Source of the DNA: Paenibacillus sp. OVF10
GTDB taxonomy: Bacteria; Bacillota; Bacilli; Paenibacillales; Paenibacillaceae
Assembly (NCBI GenBank): GCA_022836915.1
Contig: CP094668.1
Location: forward strand, 2,914,001 to 2,978,000
Length of the DNA stretch: 64,000 nt
Direction: 5' to 3'
In this document: positions 17,841 through 27,287 of the stretch, piece by piece
How the letters are laid out: each line of letters starts with the position of its first letter
Position numbering within the stretch: the first letter of the stretch is position 1
Notes under the pieces: generated by a model
Told to the model about the DNA's origin: nothing
The model's database searches: none
What the model saw: the letters and a program-made list of their open reading frames with translations, nothing else
Position numbers and translations under genes: made by a program

Positions 17841-17872
17841 ATCCCGGAACTGTGAAGTTCCGGGATTTTTTG
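17841..17872 (+). terminator. intrinsic terminator of murI
   Basis: Perfect ATCCCGGAACT / AGTTCCGGGAT stem with loop GTGA and a T6 tail. Confidence 0.9.
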
Positions 17873-18011
17873 TCGTCATTATGCATTAACCGGAGAGAAA
17901 CATGATTCATGTCACATGACGGACAACCTGACCTGCATACATATGTTACAGACACAAAATCGGTCAGAACTGGACAGGAGAACTGTCTTTTCCTGCGGAA
18001 AGGAGAACAAC

Positions 18012-19223
18012 ATGGATCTGCAGTGGATTATCGTTCAGCGGGGAGATACATTGCCGCGAATTGCGTCAGCACATCATATGACCAAAGAGTTTCTTGCTGC
18101 ACTGAACCCGGAAGTAGCTGCCCAGCCATACTTGCTGGCGGGTCAGATGCTGCGTATTGTCCCCGGGACAGGTCGCAGATACGCTGTACCACCTGGAGAA
18201 AGTGTAGGGGAGATTGCAGGCAGATTTGGTCTGGACGAAGAGGTATTGCGCCAGGCCAATCCCGAAAACACCAATGTAACCGACTGGGTTGGTCGCTGTA
18301 TTCATATTCCGGCTTCGAATGGAAAAACTATTGTGAAGATTCAGGGAGAGTATGGTTATCGAGAATTAATCAGGGATATAGACAAGCTGGAGAATCAATA
18401 CCCGTTTATCGAGACGGGGTCCATTGGAACAAGTGTCATGGGGAAGTCGCTGCCTTATTTGCGTATTGGGCAAGGGTCCAGACATATCCATGTTAACGCT
18501 TCCGTTCATGCTAATGAGTGGTTGACAACTGCAGTTCTGATGAAGTTTATCGAGGAGTATGCCGAGGCGTATAGTGCGCATAGGACATGGCATCAATACC
18601 AGACTGAACGCTGGATGCAAGAGACGACACTCTGGGCCGTGCCTATGGTTAATCCGGACGGGGTCGAACTGGTTCAGGAAGGTGTGGTCAATCAGCATCC
18701 ACATGCACAGCAGTTGTTGGCCTGGAATGCCGACAGATCACATTTTACCCATTGGAAGGCCAACATCAGAGGGGTGGATCTGAATGATCAATTTCCAGCC
18801 CATTGGGATGAAGAGGCAGCGAGAAGAGGTGTGACCTCACCTGGCCCCAGGGATTATGCAGGGACAGCGCCATTGACAGAACCGGAGGCACAGGCCCTTG
18901 CGCAGTGGACGCAGCAACATACATTTGATGCGGTTGTATCCCTGCATAGTCAGGGACAGGAGATCTATTGGAACTACCGTGATCTGGAACCTAGAGAGAG
19001 TGGACCGTTGTCGCGTAGACTCGCCAAAGCTTCCGGCTACAAGGCGGTGAAGCTCGGTGGCAGTGATGCCGGATACAAGGACTGGTTTATTCAAGATTTC
19101 GGTAGACCGGGCTTCACGGTAGAAGTTGGATTAGGTGTTAATCCGCTTCCCGTAGAACAGTTTGATGATATTTGTATAGAAGTGGGAATGTTGCTGGCTG
19201 AACTGTTATCCAATGGACAATGA
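18012..19223 (+). CDS. LysM-M14 zinc metallopeptidase (gamma-D-glutamyl-L-diamino acid endopeptidase type)
   Basis: 403 residues. Two N-terminal LysM modules (about residues 5-50: VQRGDTLPRIASAHH; and 55-100: PPGESVGEIAGRFG) bind glycan. A carboxypeptidase M14 domain follows, with zinc ligands in NASVHANEWLT (His-x-x-Glu) and the third His in VVSLHSQGQEIYW, and the catalytic Glu in GFTVEVGLG. The layout matches Lysinibacillus sphaericus endopeptidase I, which cuts gamma-D-Glu-meso-A2pm in muropeptides. There is no signal peptide, so it may act in the mother cell during sporulation or on recycled peptides. AAAGGAGAAC precedes ATG 18012. Confidence 0.88.
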   Translation: MDLQWIIVQRGDTLPRIASAHHMTKEFLAALNPEVAAQPYLLAGQMLRIVPGTGRRYAVPPGESVGEIAGRFGLDEEVLRQANPENTNVTDWVGRCIHIPASNGKTIVKIQGEYGYRELIRDIDKLENQYPFIETGSIGTSVMGKSLPYLRIGQGSRHIHVNASVHANEWLTTAVLMKFIEEYAEAYSAHRTWHQYQTERWMQETTLWAVPMVNPDGVELVQEGVVNQHPHAQQLLAWNADRSHFTHWKANIRGVDLNDQFPAHWDEEAARRGVTSPGPRDYAGTAPLTEPEAQALAQWTQQHTFDAVVSLHSQGQEIYWNYRDLEPRESGPLSRRLAKASGYKAVKLGGSDAGYKDWFIQDFGRPGFTVEVGLGVNPLPVEQFDDICIEVGMLLAELLSNGQ

Positions 19224-19279
19224 GGCAAGACCCCGAATTATGATGGTGTGAAACTTAACAGTAGATCATTCGTATAACA

Positions 19280-19314
19280 GGAACGGACGCTATGAGCGAC
19301 GTTCCGTTTTTATT
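19280..19314 (+). terminator. intrinsic terminator of the M14 peptidase gene
   Basis: GGAACG-GCT pairs with AGC-CGTTCC around ATG, followed by GTTTTT. Confidence 0.75.
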
Positions 19315-19419
19315 ATTTTTTATAATGACATTCTACGTCATTCGTTCTGAAATTTTTTGAACGGGTAATGATGGATGTGCCGTTTCGGCGACATATATTT
19401 ATTATACGGAGGGATTCAA

Positions 19420-19676
19420 ATGAAGTGGAGAAGACTGCTATCGTTCAAACGATGGACACAAGTTTTCAAAAGGCTCCCCGGCTGCTCCGGGCTCCGCAGA
19501 TTCCTTTGGGAGAAAAGTTGTTGTTTATTATTCCGGCGCTGTTATACTGGGTACTTCCTGACGTCATGCCGTTTATGCCCATCGATGATATCGGGGTCAC
19601 TTTGATTCTGATGAACTGGTTTGTAAGCCGGGCAGAACGTAAATATCCTGTGCTTCAGGAGGGAACACCTTCTTAA
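19420..19676 (+). CDS. small membrane protein, DUF1232-like (one frameshift)
   Basis: The ATG at 19420 has GGAGGG six bases upstream. With one C restored in the C4 run at 19476-19479 the product is 85 residues. It has a basic N-terminus (MKWRRLLSFKRWTQVFKRLP), then LLFIIPALLYWVLPDVMPFM and PIDDIGVTLILMNWF. The LLP-D-x-x-PF-x-PIDD pattern resembles the DUF1232/YkvA short membrane domain. The function is unknown. Confidence 0.62.
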
Positions 19677-19818
19677 TTTGCGACCTAATGGATCATTTTA
19701 ACATTGAATTCGCATCAATGTTATTGCGAAGAGCGGTAACTTTCTTTACAATAGATGCTGTAGTTTAAGAATGCTGAAATTGTTGAAACCTGCAATTACA
19801 ATATAGGAGATGAAGAGA

Positions 19819-20121
19819 ATGAACTGCAAAATTACGCGTAATGCTGCTAAAGTATTGAAGCTTGAATTGGACAAGCCGGAGAACGAAGGAAAAAAACTGC
19901 GCGTTGTCATCACACATGCACATGGTGACCATGCTCACTACGGGCTTGATCTCGACACACCAAAAGAAAATGATACGGTTGTATCTACGGATAAAGAGAT
20001 TGATGTCATTCTCGCGAATGATCAGCCTTTGTTGAACGGTGTTAAAATTGATTACCTCTACTTCCCGGAAGAGGGATTTGTTATTACGAATCCGTCCCAA
20101 GGTAATCACGGCGACCACTAA
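19819..20121 (+). CDS. IscA/HesB-fold small protein lacking the cluster cysteines
   Basis: 100 residues beginning MNCKITRNAAKVLKLEL, with the A-type Fe-S carrier fold pattern (LRVVITHAHGDHAHYGLDLD, EIDVILANDQPLLNGVKIDYL, GFVITNP). A-type carriers use three Cys, one mid-protein and a C-terminal CGC. None are present here: the only Cys is residue 3, while a His-rich loop and GNHGDH end are present. Fe-S transfer is thus doubtful; metal binding through His is speculative. AGGAG lies nine bases before ATG 19819. It forms a pair with the YuzB-like gene 21 bp downstream. Confidence 0.7.
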   Translation: MNCKITRNAAKVLKLELDKPENEGKKLRVVITHAHGDHAHYGLDLDTPKENDTVVSTDKEIDVILANDQPLLNGVKIDYLYFPEEGFVITNPSQGNHGDH

Positions 20122-20142
20122 GGGCGCGAAGAAGGGGAACTC

Positions 20143-20364
20143 ATGGCTAACGATATCCGCGTATGCGAAAAGTGTAATCATGTCCGACTGAAATCGATTG
20201 TACCCAAGTTGCAAAAAATGGCTCCAGACACGGAGATCAAGATTGGGTGCAAATCCTATTGCGGTCCTTGCGCGAAACGTGCGTTTGTCTTTATCAACGG
20301 TCGGTACATCAGTGCGCCGACAGAAGAAGAAGTGCTCGTCAAAGTCGCAAAGTTCGTGAAGTAA
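20143..20364 (+). CDS. DUF1450 protein, YuzB-like
   Basis: 73 residues with CEKCN near the N-terminus and CKSYCGPCAKRAFVFINGR in the middle, the hallmark of the DUF1450/YuzB family. It resembles a small thioredoxin-like/ferredoxin-like protein. The two CxxC pairs could bind a metal or be redox active; the function is not established. AAGGGGAA precedes the ATG. Confidence 0.85.
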   Translation: MANDIRVCEKCNHVRLKSIVPKLQKMAPDTEIKIGCKSYCGPCAKRAFVFINGRYISAPTEEEVLVKVAKFVK

Positions 20365-20408
20365 CAGGATATAACAAGGTGAGTGGAGAAAACTGTCCAC
20401 ACATCAGA

Positions 20409-20438
20409 AAGGAGGGGCTGCGTGCCTCTCCTTTTTTG
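20409..20438 (+). terminator. intrinsic terminator of the IscA-like/YuzB pair
   Basis: AAGGAG-GGC pairs with GCC-CTCCTT around TGCGT, followed by a T-run. Confidence 0.75.
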
Positions 20439-20464
20439 CGTTTGGGTAGCAGTGAAAGGATGTG

Positions 20465-20863
20465 TTACTGCATAGCACCTTTGACCATTTCAGTAATTTG
20501 GAAGGAATCTTCTTGAATTTCAATGGCAATGACGGTAATATCCTTTTTCAGGAAATGTACATGTCCAAGTCGTTCTTCCTTCAATTCTACCCAGCCTGTA
20601 TCCGCTAACTTCTGAAAATAATCCATTGGCGGGTAGAGTCCTTGCTCACCCCCAATATGTTTCAGTTCGTACTTAGCCCCTTTTTTAAGGTTGGGATCAT
20701 CGGAATAAGTTATATTCTCAATAAGTTTTGCATTGGTTGGAACCGGGATGTCTGGGTTCATGGATGACGCTGTATATCCTTCTATCTCGTATGTAGCTGG
20801 AGCGCAGCCTTGTACCCAAATGAGCAAGGGCAACATGCAGAGTGTCAATATTATTTTCTTCAA
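20465..20863 (-). CDS. lipoprotein of unknown function
   Basis: 132 residues with a lipoprotein signal MKKIILTLCMLPLLIWVQGC; the lipobox ends at Cys20. The mature part (about 110 residues) is a mixed alpha/beta domain with VPTNAKLIENITYSD and HVHFLKKDITVIAIEIQE. I do not recognise a family. It is convergent to the YuzB-like gene and ribosome-binding AGGAGG precedes the start. Confidence 0.75.
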   Translation of the reverse strand: MKKIILTLCMLPLLIWVQGCAPATYEIEGYTASSMNPDIPVPTNAKLIENITYSDDPNLKKGAKYELKHIGGEQGLYPPMDYFQKLADTGWVELKEERLGHVHFLKKDITVIAIEIQEDSFQITEMVKGAMQ

Positions 20864-21013
20864 ATGAATTCCTCCTGATTCGTCATGATTATCTAATTAA
20901 CGTAGCGTAATCAACTAAAGTTACGTTAAAAACACAAAAGAAGAATAAGGAAGGCTTGTGTTATCCATCCTAAAGGGGTAACAGGAACATGATAATCCCA
21001 AGGAGGAATACTC

Positions 21014-21295
21014 ATGCCGAAGCGTTATGATTCCAGTTTGCAAGCCGATACCACCGTATCTCAGGCGCAAAATGCGGTGAACAAGCTTCATTATGCTGTA
21101 TCTCAGGCCATGTCTCATCCGACGGCACAGACCATTGTACAGGCGGAACGTCGTCTGGCACACACGGAGCAGGCGATGCGACAAGCAGAGCTTTCGCTCG
21201 GAGGGCAAGGTGTTGAGTTGGCAGAGGAAATGTTCATCGAGGAGAAGAGAAGATTGAATTCAATCCAGAGTCAGCACGGTCAAGGGAATTTATAA
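21014..21295 (+). CDS. small helical protein, unknown function
   Basis: 93 residues, almost all helical and Gln/Ala-rich (TTVSQAQNAVNKLHYAVSQA, AERRLAHTEQAMRQAEL). It resembles DUF2564-type Bacillus proteins, but I am not sure. AAGGAGG lies seven bases before the ATG and a terminator follows, so it is a real single-gene unit. Confidence 0.65.
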   Translation: MPKRYDSSLQADTTVSQAQNAVNKLHYAVSQAMSHPTAQTIVQAERRLAHTEQAMRQAELSLGGQGVELAEEMFIEEKRRLNSIQSQHGQGNL

Positions 21296-21312
21296 CGTTC
21301 CTGTCACATCAG

Positions 21313-21346
21313 AACCCGCAGGGCAGCAATGCTTTGCGGGTTTTTC
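21313..21346 (+). terminator. intrinsic terminator
   Basis: ACCCGCA pairs with TGCGGGT with an inner GCA/TGC step, then TTTTT. Confidence 0.8.
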
Positions 21347-21469
21347 ATATCATTTGCAAAGACTCTGGGTCCATGGGTTTACTCCGACAGTATGTCGAAT
21401 GGTCGCTTAAAATTCTGTGAGAAGGTTAATAGAACAAGAGCAGGCAAAATTCCATACGGGAGGTACAGA

Positions 21470-22300
21470 ATGACAAAACATATTACAGATTGTACGATTC
21501 TGAACAACGGAGTAACGATGCCATGGCTAGGATTTGGAACATATAAAGCAAAAGGTAAGGAAGTACAGCAGGCGGTTGAGACCGCTTTGGAGGTTGGATA
21601 TCGCAGTATTGATACCGCGTCCATCTATGGCAATGAGGAAGAAGTGGGACAAGCTATTGCAAGCAGTGGTGTTGCCCGTAACGAACTGTTTGTGACGACC
21701 AAGCTCTGGAACGAGGATCAGGGATTTGATTCAACGTTGAGAGCATTTGAAGCTAGTCAGAAGGCACTTGGACTAAATGTAATTGATCTTTACTTAATTC
21801 ACTGGCCTGGCAGAGACCAGTATAAGGAGACGTGGAGAGCATTCGAACGTCTATATAGCGAAGGAAGCATCCGTGCGATTGGTGTGAGTAACTTTCAAGT
21901 ACATCATTTGCAAGATATCATAGATGAGGGCGGAACGGTGCCTGCGGTAAATCAGGTAGAGCTGCATCCGGGTCTGATCCAGCAGGAACTTCAGGATTTC
22001 TGTGGGGCGCAGGGAATTCAACTGGAGGCTTGGAGCCCGATCATGAAAGGCAAGCTGAACCAAGAGTCCACCCTCAAAGCGCTGGCCCAGAAATATGGGA
22101 AAACGCCAGCACAGATTATTCTGCGTTGGGACATTCAGAATCAGATTGTGACGATTCCGAAGTCCGTTACCCCGGAGCGTATTCGTGAGAATGCGGACAT
22201 CTTTGACTTTGAATTGACACCGGATGAGTTGAGACAAATTGATGCACTGGATTCGGATAAGCGGACGGGTCCACATCCAGATCAACTGTTCTGGGATTAA
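21470..22300 (+). CDS. aldo/keto reductase
   Basis: 276-residue TIM-barrel NADPH-dependent reductase. It shows GFGTYKAKG, GYRSIDTASIYGNE (catalytic Asp and Tyr), the Lys in FVTTKLWNED, the His in YLIHWPG, and the NADPH loop IPKSVTPERIRENADIFDFEL. It is close to Bacillus YtbE/YvgN, which reduce methylglyoxal and other aldehydes. GGGAGGT lies before ATG 21470; the open frame from 21329 crosses a terminator and is not used. Confidence 0.9.
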   Translation: MTKHITDCTILNNGVTMPWLGFGTYKAKGKEVQQAVETALEVGYRSIDTASIYGNEEEVGQAIASSGVARNELFVTTKLWNEDQGFDSTLRAFEASQKALGLNVIDLYLIHWPGRDQYKETWRAFERLYSEGSIRAIGVSNFQVHHLQDIIDEGGTVPAVNQVELHPGLIQQELQDFCGAQGIQLEAWSPIMKGKLNQESTLKALAQKYGKTPAQIILRWDIQNQIVTIPKSVTPERIRENADIFDFELTPDELRQIDALDSDKRTGPHPDQLFWD

Positions 22301-22452
22301 GTGGGTGGCGCTAATTGAATATAAGTGTTTGATGAACTACTTGTGTTTGTTCCGGTTACGAAATCGTTCTTTTGATCGCTGTTGTCTCCAAATTTTTTGA
22401 TTCCTCTTTTCAGAGGATAAAATTCGGATACAAAGGCGCACGCTTCGCTTCT

Positions 22453-23319
22453 TCAGAATCGATTCCGTCCCCTCCACAGTAACTGTCCATCAAACACAAA
22501 AATATACAATGAGCTTGAGTGGTGTGTAGCATATAAAAAAGCAGCAGGACCGGGGATATCCCCTGATCCTGCTGCTTTGTGTGTGTGACTTAGCTTAATT
22601 TTTTTCGGGACTTCGCAACCGTCATCTGTGCAGACTCCGCTGCCGTCTGTTTCTGTTGTGTTGGATTCAACCATGGTGAATGGGGAACGGTCGTCCCATG
22701 CTTTTTGAATGGCATCCAGGAACACCTCGTCAGGCTGAGCGCCAGATACAGCGAACTTGCGGTCGAATACGAAAAAAGGTACACCACGGATACCGAGTTG
22801 CTCGCCTTCTGCTTGGTCAGCGCGGACATTGTCGGTGAATTGATCACTGGACAGCACTGCCGTAGCTGCATTTCGATCCAAGCCGACTTCTTCTGCTAAC
22901 TGAGCCAACACTTCAGGGTCGCCGGAGTGTTTACCTTCAATGAACACAGCTTGGAATATCCGTTCACTCAGTTCAAGCGCTTTGCCTTGTGTATCCGCCC
23001 AGTGTGTCAAGCGGTGAGCTGAGAAGGAGTTCGTAGGGATCATGGCATCGATATTGTATTCCAGTCCTGCCGTACGAGCATTGGCATTCATCTGGGCATT
23101 CATACCTTTGGCCTGTTCCACGCTCATATTATATTTGGCAGCCAGATATTCCGAATTGGTTTTGCCTGGGTTCAATGCTGCGTTTGGATCAAGCTCGAAG
23201 CTTTTGAATTGCAGCTTCACTTCATCACGGTGTGGAAACTGTTCCAGTACATTCTCCAGGCGGCGTTTACCGATATAACAGAAAGGGCACAGAAAATCAG
23301 ACCATATCTCAATATTCAT
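22453..23319 (-). CDS. DsbA-family oxidoreductase, FrnE-like (3' end probably misread)
   Basis: Thioredoxin-fold protein starting MNIEIWSDFLCPFCYIGKRRLENVL, with the CPFC active site at residues 11-14 and the cis-Pro in IRGVPFFVFD. There is no signal peptide, so it is a cytoplasmic FrnE/2-hydroxychromene isomerase-like protein. A Cys-rich tail (VCTDDGCEVP) follows. The literal frame runs to 22453 straight through a strong terminator hairpin (22541-22575). The A7 run at 22599-22605 is probably mis-called: eight A give a stop at 22597-22595 and a 241-residue protein, six give a stop at 22592-22590. I give the literal frame. Confidence 0.85.
   Translation of the reverse strand: MNIEIWSDFLCPFCYIGKRRLENVLEQFPHRDEVKLQFKSFELDPNAALNPGKTNSEYLAAKYNMSVEQAKGMNAQMNANARTAGLEYNIDAMIPTNSFSAHRLTHWADTQGKALELSERIFQAVFIEGKHSGDPEVLAQLAEEVGLDRNAATAVLSSDQFTDNVRADQAEGEQLGIRGVPFFVFDRKFAVSGAQPDEVFLDAIQKAWDDRSPFTMVESNTTETDGSGVCTDDGCEVPKKIKLSHTHKAAGSGDIPGPAAFLYATHHSSSLYIFVFDGQLLWRGRNRF
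22535..22578 (-). terminator. strong intrinsic terminator of the dsbA-like gene
   Basis: GCAGCAGGA-CGGGGATATCCCC-TCCTGCTGC hairpin, followed on the minus strand by a T6 run. Confidence 0.85.
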
Positions 23320-23401
23320 TTTATTATAACCTCCATCATCCTTTTAGTTGAAACCAATATGGTTACAATTATAAAGCCACTTTCTATAATTCGCAAGGAG
23401 A

Positions 23402-23838
23402 TTACTTTTTATCCCGATATGCCTTGGACCAATGGTACGGTTGGATCTCATCCAGTCTCTTGAAGACCAGTTGACCAGAAGGGTCGTATACGGCAGCTTT
23501 GACTTCTTCGCCCCAGTAAAATAATCGTTCCTGGCATACACCGCAAGGTGTAAGGACCTTAAATTCTGAATGCTCGTCATCACGAGCGATACAGAGGAGT
23601 GGGTGACACGTTCGTTCAATTTGTGAGCTTCCAGATAAGCCCCTGTTTCCATACATAGATGTGTGGCATCGTTGATGACCTCTGGCGCTACGCTAATCAG
23701 TAGGGAACCGGCTTCAGTATAGACGGCACCTGCGCCACCCCATCCCTGAGGATAACGTTGCTTCACAAATTCTGCGGCTGCATCGAACAATTTCTGTTCC
23801 ATATTAAGTGGTTCAGTGTGTAATGTCATGTAATACAA
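23402..23838 (-). CDS. cytidine deaminase family protein (one frameshift)
   Basis: Zinc deaminase of about 142-145 residues. The first half (LFDAAAEFVKQRYP, TEAGSLLISVAP, HLCMETGAYLEAHKLNERVTHS) supplies the Cys-Met-Glu motif: Cys ligand and proton-shuttle Glu in place of the usual HAE. The second half (LCIARDDEHSEF, LTPCGVCQERLFYWG) supplies the two-Cys zinc site PCGVC. They join if one C/G is restored at 23596-23597. CME followed by PCGxCxER also fits blasticidin-S-deaminase-like members, so the exact nucleoside is uncertain. The start is TTG 23838 or ATG 23829; AAGGGGA fits both. Confidence 0.82.
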
Positions 23839-23910
23839 GTTCCCCTTTTTAAATGCAAATACAAATTCAATTCATTTCGTGTATTGTTTAGTTTGTCATT
23901 ACGATATTAA

Positions 23911-25911
23911 TCATTGAGATGTTGCTGCTCCACTGTCTTCCTCTCGAAAGCGCTGAATCAAATCATAGGTAATCACGGTGTCCGAGACATGTAATCGCTT
24001 GGCTGCTTCATCATGACCTGGACGGCAAGCATTGATATCTGTTTTGTCACGTGTTGACAGGTCATAACAAGCGCCATTCTCGTAGATATAATCATCCGAT
24101 GGAATATAAAATTCAGAACCATCCGAGAATGCGCCATTACGCAGCACAACCGTACGTGCAGACCCGTCATATACGTCGTTGCCCATATGATAATAGGACT
24201 GGTCGGACACGCCGAGCAGATGCAATACGGATGGCGTGATGTCCAGTTGTCCCGAAGGTTCGTCGATGGTTCCGGCATCTGCTCCGTCCGGTAAATGCAC
24301 GAGCAGGGGAACCTCGTTCATGATTTGTGCCATATCCAGTTCGTTCAGCGAACGTCCCAGGAACTGTTCGTATTGTGATTGTTCCTTGATCGAGTTGTCG
24401 TGGTCTCCGTAGAACATAAAAATGGTATTTTCCCATAATCCCCGATTTTTCAGATCCTCCACCATCTTGCCAAGCGCCGAATCCACGTAATGAACGGATT
24501 GCAGATAATCACCGAACATCGTTCCCTGGAACTCGCCTACATCCAGTTGCTGCTTCTCTTTTGGCAGGGCGTATGGGTGGTGACTGCTGAGTGTAATGAG
24601 GAAGGAATAGAACGGTTCGGTCACCTCACTACTCATTTTCTCAACGGATTGCCGGAAAAAGGATTCATCAGACAGGGACCAGCCAAGCGGGTCATCCTGT
24701 GCAAAATCATTTTTACTATAAAACTTGTCGTACTTCATGTTCTGATACATCGTATACCGATTCCAGAAGCCACTCTCATAAGCGTGAAATACGTTGGTGC
24801 TGTACCCGTTGTCCTTCAGAATGGAAGGAAGGGAATCATACGTATGGTCTGCATATCGTACAAAGGCTGATCCAACCGGAAGTGGATGTAGGGAAATATT
24901 TGCGCCAAAATCGGCATCTGACGTTCTGCCCTGACCGGTCTGGTGATAAAAGTGACTATAATACTGACTTTCCTTCATCAGTTCATTAAAATGGGGCGTG
25001 ATCTCCTGACCGCCAATGCTCTGGCCAATCATGAAGTTCATAAAAGCCTCACCCTGGACAATGATCACATTGCTGTCTTTATATTTGCCAAACAAGGCAT
25101 CATTCTGCGGGGCAGTTCCTTGTCTTTCAGCGAAGAATGCCTTTGCTTGCTCAACATCAGCGGGTTCAGCCTGCGGCCCGGAGCCGATGTGGTCTTTGGC
25201 ATAGTTGTACAGATCATAACCGTGAAAAGCGAGCAGTCCGGTCACATTATACATGGATACATTCCACCAGTTGTTATCAAACAGGCCTTTGGCCCATGTT
25301 TTGCTATAAAAATAAATCGGGCCGACGGCGAGGCCAAGTCCCAGCACAAGGGCAATACTGCCAGCCGTGAGACGGCGGCGCAACCGTGCCTTGCCATCGT
25401 TATACGAATAACTCCCGTAACCAGTAATAGACGTGCTGGAGTGCTTCGAACGGTAACGTCTGCTGAACAGTACGATAGCTGCGAACGGAATGACGACAAG
25501 CCAGTCAGCGAAGAACCAGAGATCACTTGTGTAGATCAGTGTAGCGATGCTGTCACCCAATGCGTCAACTTGTCTCGCCTGCAACAATACCGGGATGGTC
25601 AAGAAATCCTGGAAATAGCGATAATACACCATATCGGCGTAGATTAGTGCGGTAAGCAGCAGGTTAAGGATGGCGAGAGACACGATCATGCCTCTACGTG
25701 GCAGCAACCAGGTCCAGAAGGACAAGAGTAGTAAAGATCCAATGGCAATGACTTTATCCAGCAGTCCCATCGTAATGTTATAAGCGTGAAGATTGTGATG
25801 GAGCCACATGAGTTTGAGCAGCATAAGTGCTAGAAAAATAAGATATAACATTAATGGATGATTTAGAAGCCCGCGTGGCATGGAACTGCGCGTAGGCCGA
25901 GTGACAACCAT
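23911..25911 (-). CDS. lipoteichoic acid synthase family protein
   Basis: 666-residue membrane phosphoglycerol transferase. Five N-terminal membrane helices (about residues 15-190) precede an extracellular sulfatase-like domain. Metal/catalytic motifs: Glu in VIIVQGEAFMNF, catalytic Thr in GQGRTSDADFG, FYGDHDN (Asp-His) and SSHHPYALP. In LtaS these build poly-glycerolphosphate from phosphatidylglycerol. Membrane LTA-synthase-like enzymes also include the primase LtaP, which cannot be excluded. ATG 25911 has AAGGGGGAC; the frame extends to 25989 without support. Confidence 0.9.
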   Translation of the reverse strand: MVVTRPTRSSMPRGLLNHPLMLYLIFLALMLLKLMWLHHNLHAYNITMGLLDKVIAIGSLLLLSFWTWLLPRRGMIVSLAILNLLLTALIYADMVYYRYFQDFLTIPVLLQARQVDALGDSIATLIYTSDLWFFADWLVVIPFAAIVLFSRRYRSKHSSTSITGYGSYSYNDGKARLRRRLTAGSIALVLGLGLAVGPIYFYSKTWAKGLFDNNWWNVSMYNVTGLLAFHGYDLYNYAKDHIGSGPQAEPADVEQAKAFFAERQGTAPQNDALFGKYKDSNVIIVQGEAFMNFMIGQSIGGQEITPHFNELMKESQYYSHFYHQTGQGRTSDADFGANISLHPLPVGSAFVRYADHTYDSLPSILKDNGYSTNVFHAYESGFWNRYTMYQNMKYDKFYSKNDFAQDDPLGWSLSDESFFRQSVEKMSSEVTEPFYSFLITLSSHHPYALPKEKQQLDVGEFQGTMFGDYLQSVHYVDSALGKMVEDLKNRGLWENTIFMFYGDHDNSIKEQSQYEQFLGRSLNELDMAQIMNEVPLLVHLPDGADAGTIDEPSGQLDITPSVLHLLGVSDQSYYHMGNDVYDGSARTVVLRNGAFSDGSEFYIPSDDYIYENGACYDLSTRDKTDINACRPGHDEAAKRLHVSDTVITYDLIQRFREEDSGAATSQ

Positions 25912-26124
25912 ATGTATGTCCCCCTTGCTTTTTGTTGTTTTGTTATCGGAATGTAAAATAGGGCTCCATTCATTATAGCGTGGCCTCATGTGTTTTCAAC
26001 TATGCCCCAGAAGAATTGATTTCTGCTGAAGCGAAGAGCGAAGTCGATGAATTCTTATGACCAGAAAAGCGCATAAAAAAGTGCGCCGGCCATGAATGGC
26101 AGGAGCACTTTAGATTCGAAATAA

Positions 26125-27287
26125 TTATGAAGATTGTGGTGTTTTATTTCGTGGGGGCAGTGGACCCAAATACTGATAGTACTGGGTTTCAATTCGTCCG
26201 TTGAACAACTTGCGACGTTTGTCTGCCTTATGACCGAAATACTCCTCAAAAGCTTTGGTTGACGTGATGGCAAAAAGGACCATGTTGGCATGTCGAGGTA
26301 ACTGCGCCCTAATGAGCGGAGCAACTTCTGAACTTCTTTTTCTTCACTCAAACGTTCACCATATGGGGGATTGGTAATGATGACACCATATTCACCCTGT
26401 GGTCTTGCGCGGTGAGCCGGCAGGACGCTGACTTCAATATCTTTGGCGAAGCCAGCACTTTTGATCGCTGCCATAGCAACTTCAATCGCTTCAGGATCAA
26501 TATCGCTACCTGAAATCTGTAATGGGACATCGTCACGTACAGCATCGAATGCTTCTTCGCGCGCCTGTTCCCATAATTCTTCAGGAATGACAGCCCAGTC
26601 TTCAGAGTTGAAGGTTCGACGAAGTCCTGGTGCAATGTTCCAGCCGATCATAGCGGCTTCGATCAGCATTGTGCCTGATCCACAACACGGGTCATAGAAT
26701 GGACGGGTTACATTCCAGCGGCTAAGCTGAATAAGAGCTGCAGCAAGTGTTTCTTTGAGTGGCGCTTCGGTGACGAGTTTACGATAACCCCGTTTATGCA
26801 GACCTGGTCCCGTTGTATCTAAAGTAAGCAGGGCGCGATCGTTCAGCAGAATAACCTCAATCACATAACGAGATCCATCCTCTGGGAACCACTCTGTGTC
26901 ATAAGTCAGCTTCAGTTTCTCTACGATTGCTTTTTTCACGATCCCTTGTGATGCAGGCACACTGCTTAACTGGGATTTTTGAGAGCGACCCTCTACAGGG
27001 AATTCGCCGTCGGCTGGAATCCACTCTTCCCAAGGCAGTGCTTTGGTGCCTTCAAACAATTCGTCGAAAGTTGTGGCAGGGAATTCACCCATTTTCACCA
27101 ATACGCGATCCGAACTTCTCAGCCACAGATTACAACGGCATATATCAATATAATCTCCTGTAAAGAAAACCCGGCCGTTGTCGATCGTAACATCTTCATA
27201 CCCCAGTTGCTTTAGTTCCCGGGCAACAACAGCCTCGAGTCCCATCGCCGAGGTTGCAATCAATTGCAATTGAGCCATGTGATTCAT
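26125..27287 (-). CDS. THUMP-domain class I rRNA methyltransferase, RlmL/YpsC-like (one frameshift)
   Basis: SAM-dependent 23S rRNA guanine-N2 methyltransferase type. N-terminal ferredoxin-like/THUMP region (ATSAMGLEAVVARELKQLG, DNGRVFFTG), then DPCCGSGTMLIEAAM (SAM loop), GSDIDPEA and the catalytic NPPYGERL. After residue 330 the literal frame is not family-like. Restoring one base in the A5 run at 26272-26276 gives SFFAITSTKAFEEYFGHKAD and a stop at 26125-26127 (387 residues). GGAG lies seven bases before the ATG at 27287. Confidence 0.88.

Noticed and set aside
17909..18496. 195-codon frame overlapping the LysM-M14 gene
   Set aside because: Out of frame with a conserved peptidase that has a strong start at 18012.
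19765..20400. 211-codon minus-strand frame covering the IscA-like and YuzB-like genes
   Set aside because: Both plus-strand genes have good starts and conserved motifs, so this is a shadow; Phe/Cys/Arg-rich translation.
24943..25647. 234-codon plus-strand open frame inside the LTA synthase gene
   Set aside because: It is antisense to a clear conserved protein, has no ribosome binding site and no family-like sequence; a shadow frame.
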